A stretch of 64,000 bases of DNA from Ophthalmolycus amberensis. Lineage: Eukaryota > Chordata > Actinopteri > Perciformes > Zoarcidae. Positions 26,358-42,997 of the stretch are shown one piece after another (the first letter of the stretch is position 1; every line of letters starts with the position of its first letter). The position numbers and the translations under genes are program-made. The notes under the pieces are model-generated. The model saw only the letters and a list, made by a program, of their open reading frames with translations, was not told where the DNA came from and made no database searches. The stretch is from contig JAFEUB010001797.1 of the NCBI GenBank assembly GCA_024529925.1, positions 186,001-250,000 of the forward strand, written 5' to 3'.

Positions 26358-26987
26358 ATGACAGCGGAGAGTGAGTCCGCCTCGGTAAATGGATGCGGTC
26401 TCTCGGCCATCCATCAACAAGTCCACACAGTCCACCGACCACCAAAAAACACGCAGCACTGGACAGAAGCCACGCGCGCAGTAGTGGCATGCACCTGGAG
26501 TGGACGCAACACCACCTGTAACTGTGTGGAAACGAGCCCGGAGCTGCGATGAAACCGGGACGAACTTGAGGGGAAGGGACGCGTGTTGTCCGCTAGAGCA
26601 GCACGAGGGAGAGTTGCTGCGTAGAGGGGAATCACCGACCCACGACCACCTGATAACACAATACAACAAAGCTACAGAGGAGAACCCGGCACGAGGACAC
26701 AAAGATGCGTGTGCTGCTGATGAGAGTAACAATGGTGATGATGGAGAAAGATGATAACATCCTCTGAGACTGTCACAAGAACACATCTGTTGAGGATCAC
26801 ATCTGGCTGACACGCTGACTCCCCCCCTCCCACATAACCGCACACTCACAGAGACTCTCACACACACACGCACCTACTGATGGTGTATTCTGTCCGGTCA
26901 CATGCGCGTGCCCCCGGCTTCTCTTGCAGTGATGGAGCCCATGCAGTGCGTAGTGTGCAGGGTTGTTTTTTAGTTTTTGTTACTCAC

Positions 26988-27175
26988 CCCCGGTGCTGTC
27001 GCCGCCAGTCTCCGTCTGCTCGCGTGTCCTACCGTGTGATTTAACGGGAGAGAGGGCGAGCCGTGGGCGCATCCAGCCCCCACCAGCGCCATCCAGCGCT
27101 GCGGTCGCGGCACGCCGCTCTCGCGATACCGTGCCATCTTCCAGCTCTCCTCCTGGAGTGTGTGTGACGTAGCGT
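26988..27175 (-). promoter_or_regulatory. usp54: CpG-rich candidate promoter and untranslated first exon of usp54
   Basis: Roughly 26.2-27.3 kb is rich in CpG, unlike the AT-rich flanks. Read on the minus strand it ends in a good 5' splice site (CACCGGGG|GTGAGT, exon edge 26988) that could splice to the usp54 acceptor at 17656. The core holds a TCTCGCGA box at 27119-27126 and a TGACGTA CRE-like site near 27168, both frequent in TATA-less vertebrate promoters. The transcription start is not visible directly; about 27.1-27.2 kb is an inference. Confidence 0.4.
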
Positions 27176-28110
27176 TTTTTGTTTTTTTTATTATTATTAT
27201 TATCAGGCGGTTAGCTAAGCCCGATGCCGCCGTCTTCTGGGCACGAGGCGAAAGGAGCGCGAGGACGGGGATGATGTCATCCCGTAGCTGAACGTGTGGT
27301 CTTACCTGTTTGAGCACTGCACTGTTTTTTTGTCTGATGTAGCCAGCTGCCAGTAACATGCAGAACATCTGTTTAAATTTATATCATTCTGCCAGCACCA
27401 GTTTAAAGTCACAGCCTGAACCCACGAACAGAACAGGTGAGAGGTCAGGGGGGCTTTTTTTTGGGGGGGGGGGGGGTCTTGAGGGTTTAGGCGCCTATTT
27501 AAATGTGGAAAGTTTTGAGTGTAGGGCTTCTTTGAGTTTCCAGAGCAGAGGGTGTCACTGCTGGTTGCTGCAGCTGGAGCATCTTGTCTGACCAGAGCAA
27601 AAGATTTCAACAACTTATAGCAGAACTCTTAAATACAGGAAGTGGCCAATCAGAATGTAGCAAGTGCACACCACATACAGGGGGATATGGGATAGTTCAT
27701 ATATTTTGTTTATTTTCTTCTTCATTTGGGTTAATTACTAATATTCATACCGATGGCTGTCCTGTTTTCTTTATTTCGGTGGTTGTGTTTGTTTATCTCT
27801 TTGTTTCATAAATGGTCTGATCAGCCATATATACACCCGTGACTCCTCGTGGCTATCAGCTCGGCCCTTCACAGTTCTCTTCTTACACTGAAATTATGAC
27901 ACACATGAACAGAGACCCTTACTTGTTTGATGTGTGGCTGTGGGGCTCTAAGCAGCTACTTCATTCATTTGGACCTTATGATATACACAAAATAGTTCAG
28001 ACTGTTTTGTCAAAAACTAGCATTTATTTTCTCCATAATAATCAGATTTTGTCCTTTTGAATAACACTTCTCCGAGACTTGCACATGCAGTGTTAACATC
28101 AGAAGCACAC
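27176..28110. other. Spacer between usp54 promoter and myoz1 3' end
   Basis: Intergenic, AT-rich sequence with a G-run near 27465. A donor-like CAG|GTAAGA on the minus strand near 27306 could mark an alternative untranslated exon of usp54. No coding exon is supported. Confidence 0.4.
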
Positions 28111-28131
28111 AGACATTCTGTAAAGGAGAAC

Positions 28132-28137
28132 TTTATT
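28132..28137 (-). terminator. Candidate polyadenylation signal of myoz1
   Basis: AATAAA on the minus strand, about 300 nt past the myoz1 stop codon, followed by sequence suited to a cleavage site. It gives a compact 3'UTR of roughly 300-320 nt. Confidence 0.55.
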
Positions 28138-28434
28138 GCATAAATACATTGTCTTAAGAGTGCAGAGAGCTCATCTGTATCTATCTGTACAGTTTGCAAA
28201 ATCGTAGTAGGACTCAGACACAGTTGGGGATGAAAAGACTAGAAAGCGCACAGGAGACGAGGGACGCTGTCCTTCTCCATCAAGTCGGTTTTAAATCATT
28301 TTTTTGTATGTCAACAGTGCTTATGTTGTCAGTGTATGTAGTCTAAATTATGCCCTGTGCCTAATGCTCCCATATATGGTTATTCTTGTGTGTGTTTATG
28401 AGTTCCAGTGCATGCACTGCTTGTGTGTGTGTGT

Positions 28435-32603
<4,169 letters not shown>

Positions 32604-35600
32604 GGCTAAAGGACAGAAAAGAGAAATGAGGACTTCTTTAGAAAAATAATTGTCCAAATACGGTCCAAAAAGTCCCCAAAATTTCATAATTCACAATACT
32701 TTCTCAATACTACATCTCACAGTCTTCATCAACAGATTGAGTGTGGTACTAATATCCTGGAGAGAAGGATCTTTTTGTCAAACTGCTACTTCCAAGGTCA
32801 AAAATGAACCAGAAATAGAAGAGTTTTAATTAAAGTTTCAATTTGTTTAGATTTTAAGATATAAAGCTGCACTAGCCAGAATATTTCTTTTGATATTCGA
32901 TCAATTTACTATATTTAATGTGAAAGGCTTAGCTTGAAGTGAAAAACCTACAAAGAATTACCACCTGACCCCAGTTTAACACTGTTAGCTCTGTCAGCAC
33001 TATTGCCGTTGTTTACAATCTTCATGCCTTTAGCACCTACAGCTGCTAGCCATTCAGCCCTTGCCATTTTGAGAGCCGTGTTGAGGCAATCCCTCAAACA
33101 TAGATGTGTTCTCAATTTTGAATTCAGCCCCTTAAATGAGACTGTCCTCCAAAGAAGATATGTCAATAAATTGACCCGTATTTGGTCTCTCAGGAGCCCA
33201 GCAGAGAGGATGACGAAATTAGCAGCAGTGAAATGTGATACAAACAAAACTTTCCCATAAATATTTCAGGAAAAAACTCCAAGATATGTGTCTGTCTGAT
33301 GGAGTTGCACATCACGTCCCAAATTCTAGTAAGCTCCAGCAGGAACCTCGCTGGGTTCCCTAATTAACTTAAGCACACTTTGAACATTGTGTATAGCCCC
33401 CCGCATGCCCTCAAGGACACTAATTCCCATTGGCAGTCCGTGTCTCTCTTGACTAACCACTGAAATAGGGGCCGGCAGTATGTCGCTGCCTATTGCACAG
33501 GTCGAAAGCAATTATGCAAGGCTTGAGGTGAGTCCCAGTACAAGAGGAAAAGCTGGAGGGCCCGTCTACAGGGAGACAGTTAATGTAATTGCTTTTCATC
33601 TGCTGTAATTGAAGCCCATTTCCTAGCCTGGGATTCAGTCCTGTGCGAGCTATTTTTATGTATGTTCTATAGCGCTGCAGTGACTGGGACTATATGAACG
33701 CACCAGCACACAAACACACAGATTTGCACTCAAATAGCTTTTCTCTTGTGATTAATGGGAGTCAGTGGCCGTGGATTAAAAACTGGAGATTACAGGTGTT
33801 TTTGGTTGTTCTGGGAAAAGGCAAGATGGAGGCACACTGCTGTGCCGATGGCCACCACAGGATCGGCGCGAGGGCCTGGGTCCTGTTACCGCCTCTTTGA
33901 GTGAAGAGGCGCTCCTGTGCCCCCTACGACCAGCCTGTTTTAGCTCCTGATAAATCTCGAGGGGACAGCTGGGAAGGGAGGGCATCAGTAAGCACATTCC
34001 CAAATACACACATACATCCATGGCGGACTGAAAACTCCACTGCGGAGGGCCACATTCCTCACCTACCGCAGCGTTCTCCTCCAGCCAAAATCGGCCCGAC
34101 CACAGAATTACATTCAACTGTAATCGTCTCCTTGTACTTAAAAAGGAGCCAGAAATATTTCACCACTCAGTGACCAGCAGCGCAAGATAACCCACAAACA
34201 CTCAAGGCACGTGTGAGAGAGATCTCTTTATCGACGCTGTCGCGCTTGATCCCTTCACTGATGTCTTACCTAAGACCAGGTATCCACAGGAAGACACAGG
34301 TCCCAGAAGGTCCCAGAAAAGGTGTGGCTCAGTGGAAGAGGAATATAGATTCCCAGGTAAGTTTATGTCCGAGAGCTTGTATTGCACTGTCTGTCCTCTT
34401 CGCCCTGGAGTGAGTGAAGCCCTATCAGCAGGGCTGCTCTGGTGCTATGGAACTGGCTTCAGGGGGAGGGAGAGGGGGGGTGAGTGGAATTGAGGAGGGG
34501 GTAGAGAGGCAGGTGGGTGTGGTGTTTCAAGTTCAGAAATCGGTAAGATGAGTAACAACAGGAAACGTCCCACCTCTTCCAATCGCAGGGGAACAGGGGC
34601 TTTTGATAACATGACAAACAACAGGCAAGGATAGAAAACATCTTTCCAGCAGTTACTCCCTCCCCGTCACTCAGTTTTACATGCTTTAGGGCATTCATGC
34701 TTTTGTTGATGTGTTTTCCTCCCCCTCTTTATACGTCCTTCAACCTAACAAACCTTTGCAACTTCACACCTTGGTTGTGCCTGGTATCATCACGTCAGTC
34801 ACAGTTCCTCGTCAGTCTCCTGCTTTTTAGATTCAGCTAGTTTTGTAAGTCACCGTCTGAATCTATTTGATTTTTGTGCAATAGTGTGTGGAGGGGGGGG
34901 GGGGCTATAAAGACTCTATATTGCAGTCAGTAAACAAAGATTTGTTCAGCGAACTGCAAAGTATTGATCATCAGTAATAACAAGAATCGCTTCAATGGGC
35001 TGGATGATGACTCTGACGAGAAACTGTATCTTTAAAGCGCCTATAATCTATATTTTTTACAATAACAATTTATCAAATGACAATGTAGAAGGGGTGGCTG
35101 AGGAGCTGGTAGAGGCAAAAAAACAGAGCTAACAGAGATGTTAGCTGATGTACATTTCTATCTGCTGGATGCATAAATAAACAAATGCTTACTAACAAGT
35201 TCGCCATATCCCCTTAAAAAACAAAGTCAAATATTGGAGCTATGCTAACATCCTCACAATGCTAACATTCTGATGTTCATCAACTTAGTTTAGTGTGTTA
35301 GCAACCAAACATTTGTTATTTAACGCTAAACAAAGGACAGCTGAGGCAGATGGGAACGTCTTAAGTTCCGCAGGTGGTGGTAGAATGGTGCAAAGACAAA
35401 GGGTTTCTTGAATGGGTTTTTGGTTAGACGCCTAACATCAAGTCTGTAAAGGTTTGTCCTACGCTTACGCTAGTGTACATTATCCCCATTCATTCTTTTT
35501 CACATATACCTCTATATAGACATACATGCATATATACCTATATATACATATACACGCAAATCCCATCCGCAAGCACTCCACACCTCCTTGCGTGCTTGGT

Positions 35601-37670
35601 CACTTCTGCTTGGAATGTTCTTTACCCTGGCAATCATATTTTCAAATGCAGCTGTCTCTGTCACGAGTTTGAGCCATTCTGTGAACGCGGGTGTATGTAG
35701 GATCTTCCAGTTTCCTTTAGTGCCTTGACTGTACGCTCGCTCGTGCACGTGTGGGGAAATTAATTTATAGCTTACGTTAGCCGCTGCATTGCAGCATGGT
35801 AGTCCTGAAACTGAGCGGGCCAGGTGAGCTTGATACAGATGTGTGTGTAGCTGGATTATAAATCTATCAGGGAATCTAACTCCCATTTGAAGGTTCATCA
35901 CAAAGCTGGCTGGTTATTACAAATAAGTCATATTTTTATTAAACCAAACAGATTCGTTCATAACAAATTTTAAAAAAAAACAATAAACTCCTTTTCAAAT
36001 ATCCTTTTCAAATAATCAATGCACATGAGAGTGTTAACGACAATTATTTGTCCAACCCTGACCCTTGACCCTTGACCCCAAACACTTAACTCTGTTGACC
36101 CAGAAACACGATGTGAGAATGTGGCTAAAGAGCCTCTTTGGCAGAGCAGCGGGAGGAGACAGGATGTACGAGGTAACGCTTCCCCTCCACCCTCAATAAA
36201 AAAAATCCATCAGAATTAAGAGTTTAGCACCGGGCCAAATAGGTGGAGATTAACTGCTCAGAAAATAGGGGTGTGTGTGTGTGTGTATGTGTGTGTGTGT
36301 GCGTGCAATTGATTGAGGGAGGAATTAACAGAGAGGAGGAGAGAGACCTAAAGAGGGAGGATTGTGGAACTAATTTGTTAAATTTGGCCAAAAGTTGAAA
36401 GAGCCACTTCAGTCATTACTATAAGTGCAGTTCCAGCTTTTATGTATTTCTGAAATCCAGTGGCCTATTTGCAAAAAAATGAATGAGAATGTGAGTTTTG
36501 TACCTTCCACTAGCTGAACAGGACTCGAGTTAGCAGCTAAAGTTAGCCCCGTCTGTCACCTGATCCCATCCGAGGGTCAGAGGTTAGATCCCTTTCCGTG
36601 GCCATGGTTGGGTTTCACAGTCATGTAACTGCTCTGAAATGGAGGGCAACAATCCTGCGAGGACGTTTTCAACAACAATTATCAGACACTGAGTCTAAAA
36701 TAGAATAAATTAAGAATTTTTATTTCATTGTTTCGTCGGATTACTAAATAGACAATATGTTAGCAGTTAGAATCTAGAAAATGTAATTTAAGATTATAAA
36801 AAGGATATCAAATTATTTTTGTTTTACCTTAAATGTTTCTCACTTTCTCGTTAAGTAAAATCTGTGATGAAGGGAGGAGACCTTAAACTGGTGGTGCAGC
36901 AAGTCTGGATGGCAAATCCTCCAGTGCCTCCATGTGGTGAAAGTTTAAAGTAACATCTTCTTGACGCCTTAACCATCACTTCACAGACTGAATCCCGAGA
37001 GAGCAATTAAGCTATTAGACTAGTCAGAAAAATGCCTGAAAGAGGGGAAAAGGGTAAAAACTAATGGGAGGAGGAGGTACTGGAGCGACGTGGGAGCATG
37101 TGACACAGGGAGAAACAGAGTGACAGCTGAGGTGAGTCATGTCTATTTTTATTCAGCCGCATATCTCTGTGGAAAAACAGCGAAACAGACATGTTATACA
37201 TCTCTTGTTTCCTATCAACAGATCACAAATCAACGCGACTGTAAAAGGCTTCCCTTCTTCCTGGCAGCTGTGCTCTTCGCCTTTTGAAAATCTACAGAAA
37301 ACAAAGCACACACTTGCTGCAGAGTGCAACTAAAAAAAAGGCACTCATCAAACACAAATCAGTATATAACAGGGGAAATCACAGTCGTAGTAGCTACTTC
37401 AAATGTGTTAGTAAATCAACTTTATATGATATTGCTGGATGCAATAGATGCTGTAGGATGTTAACAGATTGGGAAGTTTTGAGTCTAATCTGCACCTTTT
37501 ACACTCATCAGACATTGTTTCTATTATGTCACTTCATCTGTGCTTTCCTTTTCATCGTTCTCCTATCCTCGACCACATCTCTCTCACAACAGTCTTGTTT
37601 TTTCACATCCTCTGTTCTTCTTTTTTTATGTTTGAACTTAATTCTTCATCATTCAATGTAATATTTACAG
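32604..37670. other. Intergenic or myoz1 5'UTR-intron DNA
   Basis: No supported coding exon on either strand. The myoz1 promoter and its untranslated first exon should lie somewhere here, but I could not place them. Content: short CA/GT tracts, a G-run near 34895, and AT-rich unique-looking sequence. Confidence 0.45.
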
Positions 37671-37673
37671 AAC

Positions 37674-37679
37674 TTTATT
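37674..37679 (-). terminator. Candidate polyadenylation signal of synpo2l
   Basis: AATAAA on the minus strand (context GAAATAAAGTT), about 320 nt downstream of the synpo2l stop. Other A-rich hexamers are nearby, so the exact site is uncertain. Confidence 0.45.
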
Positions 37680-37995
37680 TCAGTTTTCTCCAACATCTCT
37701 TTCTGTCCTTTCAATCTGCCATTGATTTCTATTTGTTTTCCTTTGCAAAACACAGTGTTTCCTCTAACTACAGCCAAATGCATAAACGAGTCAACAAGAT
37801 TAAATGTAAGTGATGAAATGTGCTCCATGGGTGACCGATCAAAGCAGATCTTGTGATAAAACGTGGCTGGTAAAAAACCCAAGCTGCAGCCCTGAATAAC
37901 AATGTTACGATACTAAAAACACATGGACCTATTTAAAAAATGTTGCTCTACGTTCCCAGAGAGCCATGGTTCATTATGTCCACACCAGAGTCTGT

Positions 37996-40703
37996 TCAGT
38001 GCGCTGTGGATCCAGGGCGCCAGACACAAGGCTGCAGACCCAGGTTGGAAGTGCTGAACCTGGGCCTGGGGACCCTGTTAGGTAGAGTGCTGCTGGATGC
38101 CGGCCGACCAAGGGGACTCAGGTCTGGGGCACTCTTAAACTGCCTGTTGGCCTGCGCAGTGTTGGAGGGCTGAAGGTGGGAGAAAGTCGGGGACTGGAGT
38201 GGATTTGAAGCAGGAGCGGAGAAGGTGGGAAGCTGAGGGAGTGGAGCGGTAGGGGCAGGGGGAGGTGGGGGAGATAGAGGGGAGGTGGCCCACTGAGATT
38301 GGAAGGGTTGGGGTTGAGGCTGATAGGGTTGGTGGGGGGCGTGGCCAACTGTGGGTGGAGGAGAAGTGACATCACAGCGCCACAGTGGTTCTCCGAGTGT
38401 CGTAGCTGATCGAGGTACAATGACTTTGAGCGCCGGCCCCGTGGATGTCGGTGGGGGCGTGGAGAAGCGCTTCACCTCATATACTCGCGCCGTCTTCTGA
38501 GGACCACTTGTCATTCCTTTCTGCTGCTGATAGGTGGGGGTGTTCATGGGAACCCCACCCCCATAGCTGAACAAAGAAGAGTTGAGCTGGTAGGGCTGGT
38601 GGCTCATAATGTCCACAGCCTTGAGGCCCGCTTTCTGCTTTTTAGATCCAGCTGGCGCAGACTTTTTCACCTCAGACTTCTTCTGGGCCTTCAGAGGGCA
38701 GGAGGGAGAGAGAAGGGGGTTGTAGCTGATGGGAGGAGGAGCACGGATATTGGACGAGTACTTCCAGGTGGAAGGGAGAGAAGGTGTGGGTGACGACTCC
38801 CTCGCCTGGGCGGGAGAGTAAGGCACTGCAGCGACAGAGGGAGATCGCTCCACAATGTACCGATCCATCCTGTTCTGCCGGCGGGCGAACAGCTCCTCTC
38901 CCTTCCCCGCCAGCTGTGGCACCTGAGGGGTTTGGGGTTTGGGAGCTACAGGAGGTGGCCTAGGTCTCCGCTGGGCCTGCATGAAGTTGCAGGCCTCTGC
39001 CCCCAGCCTCAGCCAGTCCTCCTCGGGCCCTGACTCATGTCCGGTCTCCCCACTTGGTGCAGCTCCAGTTTCAGCAACTGGAGTCACCGGGAGGCCCCTG
39101 GAGCCACCCCCAAAGTGGTCATCCATGTTCTGGACCATCGACAGCAAGTCCGGGTTTGGAGAAATATCTTTGTTCTGGACTGAGCAGAACATTGGCTTCT
39201 TGTTGCTACGACGTCGTGCATCGCGCAGAATGCCGGTGCGAGCGGCAGGGACCGCGATGCGATCCTCTCGAGTCGCCAGTGAATCCTGGGGCGATGATGC
39301 ATTTGCTATGGCAGCATGGGGGCCAGGAGTCACTTCACCTGTCATTTTGATGTAGGGGTGGACTGATGGAGATGGAGAAGGTTGGGTGGGAGGAGGAAGA
39401 GGAGGAGGAGGGGTGGACTGGGCATGGAAGGAGACCTGAGTCAGAGCAGCGGGATGTGGAGGGGAGATGGGAGAAGCAGCAACGTAGGTGGAGGGAGGTG
39501 GATAAGGAGCAGGAGGAGAGGGAAAGGCCTGTGGAGATGGAGGGGAGAAGGGTTGAGCAGGTGATGGACAGAACAAGGTACCTTGAGCTGCAGGAGGAGA
39601 GAACAGGACGGAGGGGGAAGCATACATTGCGGCCTGAGGGGAATATGTGGGTGGATTTGTGGCGGGCTGGGAGAAAGGTGCAGAAGACAGAGAGGACGGA
39701 GGCGAGAGAGCTGAGGGGGGAGAGTTAACAGAGGGGGGGATGTTGCCGTTGTTATTTCTGGGAGCGATGTACAGCGAGGTGCTAGACACAGCTCTCCTCG
39801 CATCCGGCCCTGATGGATGAAAAGTAGGTTGGATAGTCACCATGGAGACGGCCGCTACTGGTTTGGTCGTCATGGCCACGGCTGTGGGTTTGGGTTGGGG
39901 GGGCCGGAACATCACAGAGGTTACAGATGCACGAGAGGAAGGCCCTGGGGTGAAGGGGCGTGCAGTGCGGTTCAGAACACTTGGATTCAGGTCTGAGTCT
40001 GTGATTGGGCTAGGACTAGGATGAGGGTTGCCATGTTGCCCATTTTGACTTGCAAGGGGCATCTGAGAGGGCGGGTTCAGAACAACACTGGCCCGACTTA
40101 CAGCCACCGACCCCCCATTGGTCAGAGCCACAGCTGGAGGAGACATGTGTGCAGGGTGGTTACTGATTGGCTGCTTCCTGGTGCTGCTCTCCAGCCTTGA
40201 GCCCTGATAGGCTGAGCTCTCCAGCCCTGAGACCTCTAACCCTGGGCTTTGATTGACAGAAGTCAACAGTCCTGGTGTCTGATAGGCTGAGATGTTCAGC
40301 CCTGAGCTGTGATTGGTTGTTGGCGTTGTTGGAGTAGCTGGTGTGCTTGATGGGCAGGCAGAGCTCCTCCTGTCTAGCAGGTCTAGATAACCGGTGTCCC
40401 ACGTAGAGTCAAACGATGCTGAGAATCCCTCTTCATCAACTTCTGAGCCACTCGGGACGGAGCTTCCTCCTTCCTCTTCCGTCTCCCCTCCTGTGTCTCC
40501 TTCTGTCTCGCCTCCTCTATCTCCCTCTGCTTTGCCGAAGCAGGTCAGTGTGTACTTCTTGGCCCTCTGCCGGCGTTTCTTGAACATAAGCACCCCCTTC
40601 GAGTTGGGGTTGGGAGCATCAGTCAGCAAAGAGGCGATAGAGCGGCATTTAGTACGAGCTTCTTTTACCTGTTTCTCCACCACACTCTCCCCACGCTGCA
40701 ACT
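37996..40703 (-). CDS. synpo2l: synpo2l large terminal coding exon
   Basis: This 2,708-nt exon encodes residues 314 to 1215, three quarters of the protein. It starts after CTTGCAG with the last two bases of a Lys codon (in phase with the exon ending at 44218) and runs without a break to TGA. It carries the basic KKRRQRAKKY segment shared by the synaptopodin family and several Pro-rich runs that might bind SH3 or WW domains. The long open frames on the opposite strand are by-products of Pro/Ser codons. Confidence 0.95.
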
Positions 40704-41027
40704 CTGCAAGACAGGAAGAGAGCGAGAGACCAAAATAAATGTGCTGAAGGTGAGAGGAAACAAAGGTAATGGAATTTTTGATCATTACATAACGAGGCCC
40801 AGGCGACAAATAACGGAAACAACAGTGTGGTAGCCCTCACTCACTGCGAGCAGTGGCCGATTTGTACAGTATTATCACAGCGAGGAGCTGCTGTGAGGAG
40901 TTCAGTGACAGACAGGTGAGTGTTGTGGATTTAGAACAAAGAATTCCTGCTGCTCTCCAGAGTTGAGTCACACTCCACGGGAAGTTCAGATCACAGTGTC
41001 TCTCCAGCACAAATGCTTGTTTGTGTC

Positions 41028-41070
<43 letters not shown>

Positions 41071-42758
41071 GCACGCCAGCATGCGCATGTGTGTATCTTT
41101 GTTAGTCGAAAGTCTATTTCAGTCTTTTTGGTATTTTGGCTCACCTCACATGAATATCCTCACTACATAACTATAGTCTGACGCAGCCTCCATATTCTCC
41201 ATCACTTTCATATACAGTCAAGCTAAAGTCAAAGTCAAACACACACACACACAATCCAAAAAACTTGATATATCAGTTGCAAAGTTGCGATGTTTAGATA
41301 TTTCTGCAAAGACTTAACAAAGACATAACAAGGTATTAAGGAGAACAGTCTGCAGCAAAGGTGCTCTGTTAGACTCAGTATGCAGAGTGGTACAGGGAGC
41401 TAAATGCTAACACATCTTTGTTTAGTATGTTGGCATTTGCTAAATAGCACTGAACACAAACAACACGCAAAACTGTAAGGGCTGTCCTCAACTCAAGAAA
41501 TGGACTAACAGTTAGTGGACTAACACTCAATGTTGGTGACTAATTCATCAGTTGATTCTAATCAACAGAGTTTCTCCTCAAAGAATCATTTAATAAAAGC
41601 ATCACATTAAATCTTGTGTTTCCCAGAGATGCGCTCCCAAGTTTTTTGAAAGTAAATCTTTCAGCATAAAAAATAACGAAAGAAATCTTGGTCAACTAAG
41701 ACCAAAATGACTCGTCGTTAAGAGGTGGGCAGCCCTGGAGGCTGGTGAGAATGCCATTAGTTTTGGTTTGACCCAATGATGGCTTTAGAGGAAAGATTAA
41801 GATTAATAATTCATCCTGAGGGGAACATGAATGTCCTTACCAAATTCTATGATCATCCTTCCAAAAGCTTTTTTTTTTTATTGTATTTATTTTATTTACC
41901 GGGGATAGTGCACATTAATCAACAATACAATACAGTACAATACGATACAAAACAATAAAATACAATATATTACAAAACCGTTGTTGTCAGCCCCAGAAAG
42001 CAACGCCGCTAGCCAATAACAAGTCATTTTTTTACTTTTGTATCATTAATTGTTTTTCATTATGTATTCAACCCACAATAAACAACAAAGCTTTGACAAC
42101 AAGAGTTGATAAAGCACTACAGTATAAACACATCGGCTATTAGCTTTAGCCTCACATCTAAATAAAGAACATCAGTCAGGTCCATTACAGTAAAACAATC
42201 TCAAATAATATTGACATTAATGGTCAACTTTCTAAGGTGCTGACATAGAATAGAAATTAAGCAAATAAAAAAAAATAATATAAACACTTAATTTGAAACC
42301 GATATGCATTACTTCCAATGTGAGTGAAGCTGTGTGTAAATAAAAGGGTTTGAATGTGTCTTACCTGCGTACACGGTGTGTGGGACTGTGTGTCCACTTA
42401 CATCTGAACCTGAAGAAGATGTGAGGTCCCTCATCTCACAAGTGTGAGTGTGAGTGTGTGTCCTTAAACTCCCTCAGACCCTCCCACACACACACACACA
42501 CCTCACAGAGAGTACAGTTCTGGTCCTATAGTGGGGCACCGTTTAGCCTCTGTCTTCCAGCTCTTCTCTCAGGACACGGCCCATGTAAAGACCTTTGTCT
42601 GTGGCCAGCAACCCAAACCAACGCATGATGTCAACCCACTATTCCTGTCTGTCTGACAGCCATCAAACACCTGTCCAGTCTCTATCTCACACACAGAGAG
42701 AGAGAGACACAAGGACGGAAGACCCCTCACCAGAGAGTATTTAGACGGCAGTGTCATT

Positions 42759-42795
<37 letters not shown>

Positions 42796-42953
42796 AGTTC
42801 ATAAAGCCAATTATAGTTTATAGAGCAACGTTTGGTTATAACTCTTTACTGATGTGCTGCTCTCTGCTGTTAACACTTCAGCCCTAACAACCACTGCACA
42901 CAGAGACACACAGTTCCAATGCAGCAGAGCTAGCCCTCCCACATCCAAAGTAA

Positions 42954-42997
<44 letters not shown>

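Noticed and set aside
26187..26873. Open frames across the CpG-rich region, one of 186 codons
   Set aside because: They cross the C31 homopolymer (poly-Gly or poly-Pro) and match no family; better explained as promoter-associated sequence.
27300..27345. Donor-like CAG|GTAAGA on the minus strand as the usp54 first exon end
   Set aside because: The good donor at 26988 lies inside the CpG-rich stretch and is preferred; this one remains only an alternative.
37284..37813. Overlapping plus-strand frames near the synpo2l 3' end
   Set aside because: AT-rich sequence with Phe/Ser/Leu runs, antisense to the synpo2l 3'UTR and beyond; no family features.
39366..39803. Overlapping open frames opposite the synpo2l terminal exon
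   Set aside because: They mirror Pro/Ser codons of the real gene and show no family similarity.
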